Positions 22,180 through 32,989 of a stretch of DNA of 64,000 nt are shown piece after piece. Made by a program: the position numbers and the translations under genes. A model generated the notes under the pieces. That model did no database searches. It was not told the origin of the DNA and saw only the letters and a list, made by a program, of their open reading frames with translations. This stretch comes from Prorocentrum cordatum. Lineage: Eukaryota > Sar > Dinophyceae > Prorocentrales > Prorocentraceae. How positions within the stretch are numbered: position 1 is the first letter of the stretch; each line of letters opens with the position of its first letter. The stretch is taken from contig CAUYUJ010014560.1 in the NCBI GenBank assembly GCA_963575745.1, positions 62,001 to 126,000 of the forward strand, in the 5' to 3' direction.

Positions 22180-23316
22180 TCAGGGGGTCAGCGGTTGGCG
22201 CGCCCCTGCGCTATAGGGCCCCGACCTCAACGTATGCGGCTGCACCACCGTATTTTCGTTGGTCCTGGCCTTCTCGACATAATACCCAATGTTGGGATGG
22301 ATCATGCGGGCAGTTTCGAAGGAGCGCAGCGGCGACCATTGCTGCGTGGGCCACACTGCACGGGGAGGGTTTCGGGCGTGGTCAATTCGAACACGCCGCC
22401 CCGAGAAGGTCCTTGGTTCAATCCACTTTACCAGCACGCAAGCCTGGACGCGCTCGCCAGCGGCATCGAGTTCGTCGAGCCACATCACCGACATCGGATA
22501 GGGACCTACGAGCAGACCGCCGCCGACTGGACCAGCGCGTGCTCGCTCCCTCAATACTTGGGCCCCCTCCTGACTCTTCTGGCGCCACAATTCTAATACC
22601 AATGCAATGCGCGGATCGTCCGCGACGGCCGCGACGTCGATGTCGTCGTCCTCGTCAGGCACATCGTCGGGATCGCCGGGGTCTCCCCCGTCGCCAGGGG
22701 CAGGAGGCGGAGGAGGTGGAGGTACAGGTAGCGGCGGGGCCGCTGGCGCCACCGCCGCCACCGGTGCTGCTGGTGCTGTCGATGCTGCTGATGCTGCATC
22801 TGCCTCTGCTGCTGCGGCTGCTGCCTCTTGCTCCTCTCGCTCTGCCCTGGCTGCTGCCGCTTTCGCGTCCAGGTCCAGGCTCTCAGTCTCTTCCCGAAGA
22901 AGTGCTGCCATTGCCGCCTCATGCTCAAGGTTGTCAGGGTGGACGTCCTCGCCTAACCCTGCTTCAGCAAGCACCTTACTCCAATCAAACCGGTTCTGGA
23001 ACGCTGCCTTGGTGGACGAGGAGGAAGAGGAGGCGGAGGATGAGGAGGAGGAGGTGGAGTCTGGACCGGAGGTGGAGCGGAGGGAGGAGGAGGAAATGGA
23101 CGAGGAAGGAGGAGGAGGAGGAGAGGAGGAGAGGAGAACCTTTGTCTCTGCCCCCTTCTCTGCACCACCCGCTGCAACGAACTCCCTGACACGGTCAGTC
23201 TCCACCCGCCGGGTGAGGTCCTCATCATCATCATCAGCGCCAGCGCCAGCAGCTCCGTGGACACCTGGCTCATACTGACGGTCTTCGTGTACCAGGCCAT
23301 CATAATGTTCCGAAGC
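22180..23316 (-). CDS. Unknown acidic/Ala-rich protein (second copy)
   Basis: Same as 9555-10691. The exons are 23316-23140 and 23007-22180, around the 132-nt in-phase intron. Confidence 0.5.
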   Translation of the reverse strand, partial: ASEHYDGLVHEDRQYEPGVHGAAGAGADDDDEDLTRRVETDRVREFVAAGGAEKGAETKVLLSSSPPPPPSSSISSSSLRSTSGPDSTSSSSSSASSSSSSTKAAFQNRFDWSKVLAEAGLGEDVHPDNLEHEAAMAALLREETESLDLDAKAAAARAEREEQEAAAAAAEADAASAASTAPAAPVAAVAPAAPPLPVPPPPPPPAPGDGGDPGDPDDVPDEDDDIDVAAVADDPRIALVLELWRQKSQEGAQVLRERARAGPVGGGLLVGPYPMSVMWLDELDAAGERVQACVLVKWIEPRTFSGRRVRIDHARNPPRAVWPTQQWSPLRSFETARMIHPNIGYYVEKARTNENTVVQPHTLRSGPYSAGARQPLTP

Positions 23317-23324
23317 CTGGCGGC

Positions 23325-23760
23325 GCCGGGGGAGGAAGGTGGTCGTCGTCGCGACGCGTCGGGCTGCCGTCGCCGTCGCTGTCGCCGCTGTCGCCGTCGC
23401 AGTTGCCGGCGCCAACCCGGCGACGCCGTCGCCGCCGTCGCCGCGACGTCGCCGCGTCGCCGTCGCAGTCGCAGTCGCAGTCGCCAGCGCCGACCCGACG
23501 TCGCCGTCGTTGCCGTCGTCGACGCGATCGTCGCTGCGACGTCGTCGCCGCGTCGTCGTCGTCGTTGTGTCGTCGTCGCCGTATCGTCGTCGTCGTCACG
23601 TCGTCGTCGTCGGCCCGTCGGCAACGCCGTCCCGTCGTCCCGTCGCCGTCGCTGGCGTCGTCGAGTCTTCGCGACGTCGGCGTCGCCGTCGAGTCGTCGT
23701 CGAGTCGTCGGTCGGGTCGTCGAGTCGTCGTCGTCGTCGTCGTCGTCGTCGATGTCGGCG
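23325..23760. repeat. (GTC)n/(GCC)n microsatellite (second copy)
   Basis: Equivalent to 10700-11135. Confidence 0.8.
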
Positions 23761-24314
23761 GGCCGGCGGAGGGGCTGAAGGGCCTTGAAGGGGGGCCACG
23801 GGACCAGGCGGACAGGAGGGGGGGGGAGAGGCGGAGCGGAGAGGATGGAGGGATGGGGGGAACCCGGGGACCTGAGCGGATAGGGGAGGCTGGAACTGAG
23901 AGAGTTGAAGAGTGGACGAGGGAACGAGGGGGCCGAGAGGAAGGAAAGCCCCCCCTGCCTGCGCTGTTGTTTTTTCTCTCATCACCAACTGGTCGTCTGA
24001 TCTTCGATTCTTCGATGCTTCCTAGCACTACGTCCACTCGTGGTTCACACGCCACGCCGCGACGGAGCCGCACCACGCACACCTGGCGATCAGCCAGGCT
24101 CGCGAGGCGACTCTAGCTTTGACAGCTCAAAAGAGCTGCTCTGTCTGTCTGCTACACGCAGACGCAGCACCCCCAGTCCTGCCGAATTAATGCGAACGGA
24201 TCGGGCGATCGCACGCACTCGCCCCGACCCCCCCGATCGCGTGGACTAGCGCCTCCAGATCCCCACACTCCTCTCAGAGGAGTATGTGAAGGATCTGACA
24301 GGCTAAAGTTCACG

Positions 24315-24591
24315 TGGTCAGGGGATGGGGACGCGAGTTCACGCGATCGAGGGAGAAAGAGGCCTTGCACAGGATTGGTAGACGCCCCAAGTCCACAGGT
24401 GCTGCACGTGTCCACGTGTCGAGCATGTGAAACGCTCCGGCGCGAAACGAGTCGTCGTCATTAATCGTTGGCGTCGTCGTCGTCGCCTCGTCATCGCCGT
24501 CGTCCAGTCCGAGTCTGTCCTGACACGTCGTCGAATCGCTGCTGGGCTCGATTGAATGCTCGACGGGCGGCTCGGGGGGGGGCGCACGCAA
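24315..24591 (-). CDS. Possible exon, unknown (second copy)
   Basis: Same frame as 11690-11966, unchanged. Confidence 0.25.
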
Positions 24592-24848
24592 GGGGGGTGG
24601 CAGTGGCCGGGTGGCCGCAGGGGGGGGTGGGGGCCGCGCGTCTCTATGTCGCTGATGTTACGGTCACGCACTTCCCTGGCGCCCCGATGTCCCTCCACGA
24701 AGCCACCCCACCGTTGCGCCCCCCAAGTTATGGCAAGTGACTAACGAGCACGTCGAAGCCATGCTGCCAGGCCGCTGAGAAGACATTGCAACTTAACTAA
24801 AATTGTAAAATTGCCTGCCCTGATGCACCGAGTGCGGCCCGAATGCGC

Positions 24849-25712
24849 CTAATACACGAAGTCACGCCCTGACCGCGGGAACTGCAGCTTCCGGAGCCTC
24901 CGTAGGTTGCGGAGGCCGCCCGCGTTGCAAACGTAAGTACAGGGCCTCCAGAGCTTCGCAGGGATGAGTTCCTGGCCGAACGCCCCGCAGGCGGCGCAGA
25001 ACACAACCGAGCGGTAGGTCTTCAGGCAGTGTGATTGCTCAACATCGGGCCAGACCGCTGGGTCCGCCTCGGCCCAGAGGGCCCAGGCGGGGCGCCTCGC
25101 GACCCAGACAATCCCGTCGTCGCTCTCGTCGTCGGCGTCGTCGGCGCCCTGTGGGCCGCCGTGCGGGGCGCAAGGGGCGATCGCGAGCGGGCCGGGCTGC
25201 TGGTCGGCGTGCGGGACAATCGCGAGGTCCGGCGCGGGCTGCTCCTGCTCCAGCTCCTCGGGCTCCTCGGGCGCGAACAACGGGGCCACCGCGGCCACCG
25301 CGGCGGCCCGCATCACCGCGGAGCGGTTCAACTCCGGCAACTGCGGCCTGGCCCCGAGAAGCAACGCCGCCACCTGAGGCTGGTCGTCCAGCGGCACCTT
25401 CCCCCTCGCGTCGTACTCAAGATTCACGAAGCCATGCCCGTGGGCAGAGTCGAAGTGGACTTGGCGGTACGGCCGCGGCTGGCGGTCCTGGCGGTGCACC
25501 GCCACCGCCTGCGCAGCAGCGCGCGGCGAGCGGCTGCGCGCGTCCCGGGCGGCGCGCTGGGCGTCGATCTCGGCGAGGATCACTTCGGTGGGTCTGCCGC
25601 CCAGGAAGCGCCCGGGACCCCAGCCGATCGGGCCCCCGAAGTCAAGCGCCCCGCTCTCCACCTCCACGGTGCAGTCGCTGCTGCGCGCACGTCCACGCTG
25701 CGGGGCGGCCAT
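24849..25712 (-). CDS. 287-residue intronless protein (second copy)
   Basis: Same as 12224-13087, with one difference (Asp for Gly in ALWAEA.P; base 25063 T for C). The relic spliced leader is also present upstream. Confidence 0.65.
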   Translation of the reverse strand: MAAPQRGRARSSDCTVEVESGALDFGGPIGWGPGRFLGGRPTEVILAEIDAQRAARDARSRSPRAAAQAVAVHRQDRQPRPYRQVHFDSAHGHGFVNLEYDARGKVPLDDQPQVAALLLGARPQLPELNRSAVMRAAAVAAVAPLFAPEEPEELEQEQPAPDLAIVPHADQQPGPLAIAPCAPHGGPQGADDADDESDDGIVWVARRPAWALWAEADPAVWPDVEQSHCLKTYRSVVFCAACGAFGQELIPAKLWRPCTYVCNAGGLRNLRRLRKLQFPRSGRDFVY

Positions 25713-25793
25713 GGCCGGATGCCGAGGAGCCGATGGGCAGATGGGCCGTCGAGGAGTCGAGGCGGCGCGGGCAAGGCGCTGGGCACTGCAAAG

Positions 25794-25815
25794 CCTGAGC
25801 CCAAATAGCTACGGA
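25794..25815 (-). other. Relic spliced-leader sequence (second copy)
   Basis: Identical to 13169-13190, so the relic predates the divergence of the two copies or alleles. Confidence 0.75.
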
Positions 25816-25886
25816 GACATGGAGACACACGACGCGGCCCGACGGCCGCGGCGAGGCAACGAGAATCGCGACAGGGTCCAGGAGGT

Positions 25887-26105
25887 CAGTCCAGTCAGTC
25901 TGTCAGCTCTGTCAGCTCTGTAGCTCAGTTCAGTTCAGTCAGTCAGTCAATCAGTCAATCATCAATTTCATCAATCAGATAAATCATCAATCAGTCAGTC
26001 AGTCAGCAGCCAGACAGCCAGACAGCAGTCAGTCAGTCAGCCAGTCATTCAGTTAGTCAGACGACTCTCGGCCCCAGTTCAGTCTCAGTCAGTCAGCGTG
26101 TCAGT
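25887..26105. repeat. CAGT/CAAT microsatellite (second copy)
   Basis: Equivalent to 13262-13480. Confidence 0.8.
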
Positions 26106-26646
26106 TCATCAACTCCGCCCGTTCTTGTGTTCCCCCCCTCGTGGCATCTCTTCTGTTATTCCACCATTTGCTAGCAGTCGGTCGGCCCGTCCGCCCGTCC
26201 GCCCATACGAGGTCGACGTCATGGGGATCAACGGCGCAACGACCACGAGGTAGCCAGCGAGCCAGGCAGGGCGGGAGGGGAGGAGGGAAGGAGGGGAGGA
26301 GAGGAGGGGAGTCCGGGAGGAGGGGAGGGGGGGCGGCGGGGGGAGGGGGAAGGGAGGATGAAGGGATGAGACGAGACGGGAGGGAGGGGGGGGCGAGGAC
26401 GCGATGACGTCGCTATTGCTGCCGCCGACGCGCCGACGCCACCGCTCCCGCCGCCCCCCCCCTTCCCGTCCCTCTCCATCTCTCCACCCCCTGCCAGCCG
26501 CCCATCCACCCTTCCCATCCACATCCACACCCCTGCCCATGCCCATTCTGCCCACCCTTCCCCCTCTACCCCCTACCCACCCTCCCACTTATCATCTCCT
26601 CATCCCCTCCACATCATGTGGGACTCCACATCCCCAAATTCATCAA

Positions 26647-27839
26647 TCAAATCCCCCCTCGGAGCGGCGGCAGGAAGGAAGGCGGCCAGCGAGCCTCGTC
26701 GATGCCGCCTGCCGCGCCGCCTGCCTTGAACTCGTGCTCCAACTCGTGCATCATGTCGGCGTCGGACACGTCGCCGTCGGCCCAGAACGCAGCGCCGCCC
26801 GCGCCGCCCGGGGCAAGGGGGGGCCCAGCGCCGCCGCCGACAGGGCCGCCACCACCACCGCCGCCACCTTCTCCTCCTCCTCCACCACCTCCTCCACCGC
26901 CGCCTCCGCGTGGGGGTCGATCGTCCTTGTCCGCCGTGAGAACGACCTCCGATGCCTCCAGCACAAACTTCCCTAGCGGCCCATCATCACCAGACTCGCC
27001 TGCATCATCCCACAACCACTGGACGACGTGCTTCACAACGTGGGCACGACCACCAAGCTTAGCATCGTCATGAAGCTCACAGAGAACGTCCCACGACATG
27101 TCAAAAGCAAGTGGGTCGTGGAATCTGAAGTATCTGTCACCACCGTCACCGACAGCAATCACGCTCGCGACTGCGAGCGTCGTTTCAGTGAAATTCTTAT
27201 CGACCGGCAAGTACACGAAAGAACGTTCTTTACACATCATGAGACCGCCTGCCAAGTCACCAAGCTCACGCGAGAAACACACCGTGCAATCAATGGCAGG
27301 GAAAGCTTTGTGCAACTGGCGCCTGTAGTGGCAGATCAACAACTGCACGACCGGTGGGAGGGCCCTGACGGGGTCCAGCACTGCAGAGGCACTAACCTTA
27401 CTAATACCAGCATGCGAAGGCTGCGTCGGCACTGGGGGCGCCCAGCGACCCATCTCGGTAGATATAGTGCTCGCGTCACCTGAAGATTCCAGGCATCTCT
27501 CCATCAAAGCCCGTGCCCGCGGGCGAATCGCCGACCACTTATGGCTCACGCCTCGGGCCCCGAGGCCAAGGGCCTTTTTCATTTGCACACGACATGATAG
27601 AAGGGGCAATCCGATGCTCGGGCATTGGTCGGCGATTCGCTTCGTAATGGAATTGGCCCCCTCGCACTCCTGAATGTCGGCGTGCACGTATATCCTAAAC
27701 AGTTGGATCAACGCGTACAGACCAGGACTGCACGTACCCGTATCTGCAGCCACACTAATGTCATCTGCATATGCCTTGGCTATCTTCGCTGTGGTCGGGT
27801 CAGCAGTATGGCCACGCGCTCTTAAGTATCTCGCAACAT
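26647..27839 (-). CDS. hAT-like gene, last exon
   Basis: The exon starts after a CACCAG acceptor at 27841-27840 and ends with LRGGI and a stop at 26647. It reads DVARYLRARGHTADPTTAK, then VHADIQECEGANSITKRIAD, LPLLSCRVQMKKALGLG, a VQLLICHYRR segment, RSFVYLPVDKNF, a long Gly run and an acidic tail. There are no frame breaks. I cannot assign a named domain to this exon alone; it follows the transposase-like exons upstream and I take it as the C-terminus of the same protein. The preceding intron runs from about 29240 to 27840. Confidence 0.55.
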
Positions 27840-27859
27840 CTGGTGAAGGGGTGGAGGGA

Positions 27860-29230
27860 TGAAGAGATGAGATGAAGAGAGAAGGAGAGGCTCTAAGGAG
27901 AGGGGAGAAGGAAGGGAGGAGGGGGAGGAAGGGGAGGAGAGGAGGACGAGGAGGAGAGGAAGATGAAGAGAGGAGGCACTCGGATACCTCTTCTAGGGGG
28001 ATCTGGGAGGCACGATTGGATTCTCGGGGGCAATATTGAGGGAACAGGCTCCCCAGGCCCTGTCGGGGGCCTCTTGGGGCGATCTTGGGGCCTCTGGAGC
28101 CGAGCAAGCAGTATCATAACGAATTTCAGTGATTTGGATTTGTTCGAGCCCTCTTGCGGGTCCTTTTGGGGGCCCCGTGGTGCGTCTCGGGTTCGGCAGT
28201 CTTGAAAACAGTTGGGCCGTCTTGGAGTCCTTGGAGACCTCCGAGGCCCACTCGGGGCCCTCTTGGACCGTCTTTGAGTCTTTGGGGCCTCTTGGGGCCC
28301 TGGGTCGCCTTGTAGCTCGCCCGGTTAACTTGTCAACCTGATGCCAACCAGCCATCAGCCACGCCGAACACGGCTACCGCGGACCGCGGCCCCACGGCCC
28401 CACGGCCCCTCCAAGCCAGACAACCAGCCAACGCAACCAACCTCAAGACCTCAATGCGAAGACTGCAAGACTCGAGATCTCCAGACCTCGAGACGAATCA
28501 AGATAAGATGAAAGGGGGGGCAGGAGGGAGGCAAGACCGGCAAGACCTGAACGCATACGGCAGGGCTCGTTGGGCGGCGAGTGGGCCAAGCCGCACAGCT
28601 TGAACGGGTACCTGGCCAGCGGCAAGCAGCGCCCCCCCCCTGTGTCAACCTGTCCACTGTCCACCTCCGCACGCATATCACCATTCATCGTATGCATCAT
28701 ATCACCCTATCATACACGTACACGCATCCATACATCATCTACACTGACCACTGCCACACGCATCGTCATCCCCCGCCCCCGCCGGGCCCCCTCCTACCTA
28801 CCCCGATCCCCAGCCGCTCATCTCATGCCCTCATACCCCCCTCTACGTTCGGAAATGCTTGGCACTATCTGGTCGTGCGTCGTTCTGTCTCATGCTCGCC
28901 CGCTTCGCCTCTTCGCCGCCTCTTCGCCCATCCTCACCCCCGCCCTCCCGCGCCCCTCCCCCTCCAACCCCGGCCCCCAGGCGGGCACTTCTGCACCATC
29001 ATCACGATGCGCCGGTGGAACGACCCAGCGTGGTGCAGGAACTCCTCCGCCGAGCGGCCGCTGCCACCGCTGCCACCCTGCCACCGCTGTCAGGCTGTCG
29101 CCACAAGGGAGAGTGGGGGGAAGGGCGGAAGGACGGATGGAGGACTGGAGGACGATGGGGGAGCGGGAGAAGTGGGGAGGTCGGTGGTGGGGGAGGTGCG
29201 CGCTCGCGCGCAGCAGGGGGGGTCGGGTAG
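27860..29230. other. Long intron of the hAT-like gene (inferred)
   Basis: It separates the last two exons recognised on the minus strand. It contains GGA-rich DNA (27870-27990), a CTTGGGGCC-rich stretch (28010-28330) related to other CCCAAGA-rich blocks in the window, and unremarkable DNA to 29230. No coding motif was seen inside. Confidence 0.4.
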
Positions 29231-29239
29231 TACAGATTT

Positions 29240-29797
29240 GGTGTCGCCCGCCGCTCCTCAAGAGTCAATCGCAAAAGGCCGTCAACGAGATGCCCAAGCC
29301 CATCCGTCTCGCTCAGCTTGACGCGCCAACCTCGCCAAGGGAACTCAAAAACGAGCGCGGTGTACTCATCGTTTATACTTGTGCATCTGGACTCAACCAA
29401 CTGGGCCAAATGCCCACCATACCTCGTGACGTAATCTGGCGTGTAGCGCTTCTGCATGAATAACTGAAGATGGTTGCCTGGTCCGTGGGCAGCCTCCATG
29501 ACCATGAGCATGTACCAGAACACGGGGTCGTGCAAGGTCTGGCGTGCATCTCGCTTCCACCGGCCCATCTTTTGTCGATACTGCTTGATCTCCTCAAGTC
29601 GGAGCTCCGAGTCGGGCGCCGCCGGTGCCGCCGCCTCCGCCGCATCGGCCAGCGCCGGCGCGTCGGCGGACATGGCCGCGGCTTCTGCGTCCGTCAGAAC
29701 CAGGACCAGGTCCATGCACTCACTGAGCTGCCCACCAAGTAGCGGGATAGCATCAATATCAGTGAAACCCGAGCCCGGCGCAGCTCCGCTGGCAAAC
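29240..29797 (-). CDS. hAT-like gene, internal exon
   Basis: Starts at 29797 after the acceptor CCGCGAG, joined in phase to the exon ending at 29963 so that the junction reads SRIRFASGAAPG. It encodes IPLLGGQLSECMDLVLVL, an Ala-rich stretch, EEIKQYRQKMGRWKRDAR, FWYMLMVMEAAHGPGNHLQL and EFPWRGWRVKLSET. The 165-nt intron at 29798-29962 has GT-AG borders. The 3' border near 29240 was not resolved. Function comes from the neighbouring exon; no catalytic motif was identified here. Confidence 0.55.
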
Positions 29798-29962
29798 CTC
29801 GCGGGGGCGGGCGGAGACAAGCAGGAGGCAAGGAGAGGAGGGAGAGGAGGGGGTGAGGGGGGGAGGGAGGAGGGGAGGAATGAGTAGGGGAATTATGCGA
29901 GGGGGTGCCACGAGAGAGTTTAAGAGGGCCAGACGGTAAGGTTAGGATGGGGGATGCGACAC

Positions 29963-30534
29963 CTGATGCGAGATTCAACAGCAGATATACTCAGCCACCG
30001 ACCAGCAATAGCTTTGGGCATCACCTTGCGAACATGTTCGACTGCGGACTCGGCCCCATGCACCCCGAGCCAGACGCGAGCCAGCTTGCCAGCCGACGCT
30101 CGCCAGCAATGTGAAATCTTCGCAGTCGCTGAGAAGTACCCCCAGCCAACGCCCATCTCTCGCAACCGCTTATCACAATGTGTCAAGCCCGTTTTCACCG
30201 TGAGCGCCGCACAATGGCATATACACGGCACAGCAACACCAAGATGGTTCGGCCGATGACGGAGGTCCAACAACATGAGATCTTTGAACCGCATCTGGTC
30301 GGGGCCACCGTCGGATGTATAGCACCACCACTTCATATATGTCAGATTGCGCAAGTCGTGGTCACCATCGTCGTCTGCGCCGTCGGCTTCACCGCCGACC
30401 CAGAAAGGACACCCCAATGATTCTAATTGTTTTTTTTATCAGGTTGTATGTCCCAACCGCTGAGGAATCAACCACCCGCTGTAAATCTGCACACACATTG
30501 ATATCAGTGACGCACTCTTGAAAAGGCCGCACAC
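29963..30534 (-). CDS. hAT-like gene, exon with transposase-like core (one frameshift)
   Basis: This exon carries the best family evidence. TSDGGPDQ (Asp codon at 30312) is followed by VPCICHCAALTVKTGL and later by GRWLSI. hAT transposases show the same order: a catalytic Asp in a D-N/G-x-x-N-like motif, a Cys/His pair before a hydrophobic helix, and a conserved Arg-Trp. The 5' part (QECVTDINVCADLQRVVD to YNLIKK) is in a different frame, joined at an A8 run at 30430-30437. With seven A it would read on as KKQLESLGCPFWVGG. That is either an assembly error or a real lesion. The exon starts after CCCAAG at 30535 and ends at a GT donor (ATCAG before GTGTCG). A cellular or dinoflagellate-specific descendant of hAT is as likely as an active element; no terminal inverted repeats were found. 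Confidence 0.5.
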
Positions 30535-30544
30535 CTTGGGAGGA

Positions 30545-30713
30545 GGAGGAGGGAGGGAGGATGCGGATGAGGACTGAGGAGGAGGAGGATAGGCGAGAGG
30601 AGGAGGCCGAGGAGGCTGAGGAGGAGGGGAGGATGAGAGGATGAGAGGAGGAGGAGGGGGGGAGTCCCCGGGGGGGAGGAGGAGGAGGAGGAGGAGGAGG
30701 AGGAGGAGGAGGA

Positions 30714-30745
<32 letters not shown>

Positions 30746-30827
30746 GGAGGGAGTCGGAGGAGGAGGAGGAGGAGGGGGTGGGGTGGAGGTAGGAGGAGGA
30801 GAGGAGGAGGAGGGGGAGAGATGGGAG

Positions 30828-30869
<42 letters not shown>

Positions 30870-30880
30870 GTGAGGGGATG
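30545..30880. repeat. (GGA)n and (GA)n microsatellite inside an intron
   Basis: On the coding (minus) strand this is the pyrimidine tract before the acceptor at 30535. It fills most of the 425-nt intron 30535-30959, which fits GC-AG borders (GTAG then GCGTGC). Ser/Leu/Pro frames here are artefacts. Confidence 0.7.
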
Positions 30881-30959
30881 GGGGACGGGGTTGTAAGGAT
30901 ATACAGAGGTGCATGTGACTAGAGGATTGAAGGATTGAGAGGGGAAGCAGGAAGCACGC

Positions 30960-31253
30960 CTACGCCAGCGTGGTCGGTCACATGCACGGTATGCAACAAG
31001 CAGTTCTGCAGCTTCGCACTGTTCCAGACTGCAGAGTTAGTCGCGTCTGCCCTCCAGAAATGACCTATAACATGATAGTGGAACCCTGAAGCAGCTGAAG
31101 CAGGAGGCATTCGCAGAGGTGTGGTAATGACGCGTTCACACTCGTGATGGAATAATCGGGACGCGCCCACCCACGCTCCCGAGAGCAACCGTTCATAACG
31201 AAGCACAGAGTTTTGGCTGATATCTTCCAACAGCGCTGCCCCAATATCACATG
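30960..31253 (-). CDS. hAT-like gene, internal exon
   Basis: Reads DIGAALLEDISQNSVLRYE, LFHHECERVITTPLRMPP, GFHYHVIGHFWRADATNS and NCLLHTVHVTDHAGVG. At the 3' end a GC donor after 30960 joins in phase to the next exon as HAGVGVRPFQEC. The 5' junction to the exon at 31443-31679 is not in phase in any simple GT or GC model, so that border is uncertain. Confidence 0.5.
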
Positions 31254-31267
31254 CTGCAACCGATGCC

Positions 31268-31444
31268 AGGCAGTGCCGAGAGGGCCGCGCCACCAGGGGC
31301 CCCAGGACCAGGCCCCCAGGTCGGGCCCCAGGACCCCAAGGAACCGAAGAAACCCAAGAAACCTCGGGGGGGCAGAGCCCACGGACCCACTGGCCATCGG
31401 CCAAATGGAACCCCCGTGTGGCGCGACCCCCTTTGGCACTGCCT
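31268..31444. mobile_element. Intron-like element with 10-bp terminal inverted repeats
   Basis: AGGCAGTGCC at 31268-31277 is matched by its exact complement GGCACTGCCT at 31435-31444. The 177-bp element lies between two coding stretches of the hAT-like gene. Inside are CCCAGGACCAGG, CCCAAGAAACC and similar blocks. No clear target duplication was seen. It resembles an introner, an intron generated by a short transposon. Confidence 0.5.
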
Positions 31445-31679
31445 GAGATGACATCGAACGGCGAAGTGCGACGGCGACCTTAGAACGAAATGTCAGATGC
31501 TTCTGCGCACGCACCGCCTCTCCAGGTCTCCTCTCAACAATAAACATGTCATTCTCATTCTCGCCATCGCCGTCGCCAGCAACGATTGCGCCTTCGCCTG
31601 CCCATCTGGCCACATGCTTCTTTGCCACGCGCAACCGCCGGGCGAGCTCCAGGATCTCCTGGTCGCGCTCGAGGGTCAC
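31443..31679 (-). CDS. hAT-like gene, internal exon
   Basis: Starts at 31679 after the acceptor CACCCTCGCAG and encodes VTLERDQEILELARRLRVAK, a probable helix. KHVARWAGEGAI, NENDMFIVERRPGEAVR and SMSSQ follow. The composition is coding-like and the acceptor is strong. It ends at or near the terminal repeat of the intron-like element. Confidence 0.5.
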
Positions 31680-31709
31680 CTGCGAGGGTGAGGGCGCCGC
31701 GCCGAGCGG

Positions 31710-31955
31710 CGCCGCGGCGCGTAGCGCAGGGGGGCGGGCGGGGCGAGGGGGGAGGGGGAGGGGCCCCGGGGAGGGGGGATGGAGGAGAGGGGGGCGGGAG
31801 GGGATGGGGAGGGGAGGGGGAGGGAGGGAGGGGGAAGGAGAGGGGAGGAGAGGGGGAGAGGGACAGGGAGGGGGAGGGAGGGGGGGGCGCCTCAGTCCAA
31901 GGTCCCAGGAAGCAAGGAAGCACAGCAGAGAGAGATAGAGAGAGCGATGGGGGGG
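31710..31955. other. Pyrimidine-rich intron (coding strand)
   Basis: GGGA/GGAG-rich on the plus strand, so CCCT/CTCC on the coding strand, between two exons of the hAT-like gene. Confidence 0.4.
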
Positions 31956-31958
31956 CAA

Positions 31959-32014
31959 GCGGACCTCGACCAGAAGCGCGTGGTCCATCATGGCGTAGTC
32001 CTCCCGGCGCATGA
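31959..32014 (-). CDS. hAT-like gene, short exon
   Basis: Encodes MRREDYAMMDHALLVEVR, then runs into the pyrimidine-rich intron. The upstream border is unresolved; an in-frame reading of the bases before it is possible. Assigned to this gene by strand and position only. Confidence 0.35.
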
Positions 32015-32044
32015 TGGGGACGCGCCTCGCGGAGCGCGGAGGCG

Positions 32045-32520
32045 CACCACCTCCTCCTCCTCAGTATCCTCCCATCCTCTCATCCTCCCTCATCATAAAG
32101 ATCCTCCTCGTCACCACATTCCTCCGCTACTCTGCCTCATCCCCTCCTCCACCACTCCACATCATCCTCATCCTCATCCACAACAACACTCATTCTCCGC
32201 CTCATCTCCTCATCGCATCATCTCCTCCTCCTCCTCCTCCTCAGCACCCCCCTCCTCATCATCCTATCCTCCTCATCCTCCGCCTCATCCGCCTCATCCT
32301 CCTCATCCGCCTTCTCCTCCTCCGCCTCCTCCTCCTCCGCATCCTCCTCATCCTCCTCCTCATTCTCCTCCTCATCATCCTCCCTCCTCCTCGCCCTCTG
32401 CCCCTCCCCCATCCTCATCCTCCGCATCTCTCCTCTCATCGCATCCGCCACTCCGCCCTCCTCATCTCCTCCTGTTCCGCCCCCTCATCCTTCTCATCAT
32501 CATCATCATCATCATCATCG

Positions 32521-32559
<39 letters not shown>

Positions 32560-32820
32560 CATCGTCATCATCATATCGTCATCAGCATCCCTACCCTCAT
32601 CCCTCCTCACTCCTCCTCCTCCTCCTCCTCCTCGTCCTCCTCCTCCTCCTCCTCCTCCTCCTCTGCCGCCTCCCTCCTCTCCCTCGCCCTAATTAACTCA
32701 TCATCCTCTCCCCCCTCCTCACTCATCCTTCATCCTCTTGGCGGCCCCCTAGCGGCGCCGCCGCCTCAGCCTTATCCTACTCCTCCTCCTCCTCCTCCTC
32801 CTCCTCCTCCTCCTCCACCT
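32045..32820. repeat. CCT/CAT microsatellite region
   Basis: Alternating (TCC)n, (CAT)n and (CTC)n tracts, for example 32490-32560 (ATC)n and 32605-32665 (TCC)n. Open frames are Ser/Leu/Pro/His artefacts. Confidence 0.8.
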
Positions 32821-32989
32821 CAGCATCATCCCCCCCATGGGGGGGCCTCAACGTGTTGGTGCCCCCCACCAACGCCACGCCGGCAGCACGCGGCACCACC
32901 GCCGCCGAAGGCGGCTCCGATGCCACCAGCGCTGCTGGGGGGGCTGGCGGCGGCGCCGGCAGAGGCGGCCCAGACTGCACGCAGTTCCT

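Larger units (their letters stand above)
14834..27358. repeat. Copy 2 of the 12.5-kb duplication
   Basis: Begins at the first base after the gap and matches 2240-14733 to its end. Beyond 27358 the sequence continues into new DNA, while copy 1 stops at the gap. Its genes are annotated separately below. The stretch 19154-19385 is unusually divergent. Confidence 0.9.
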
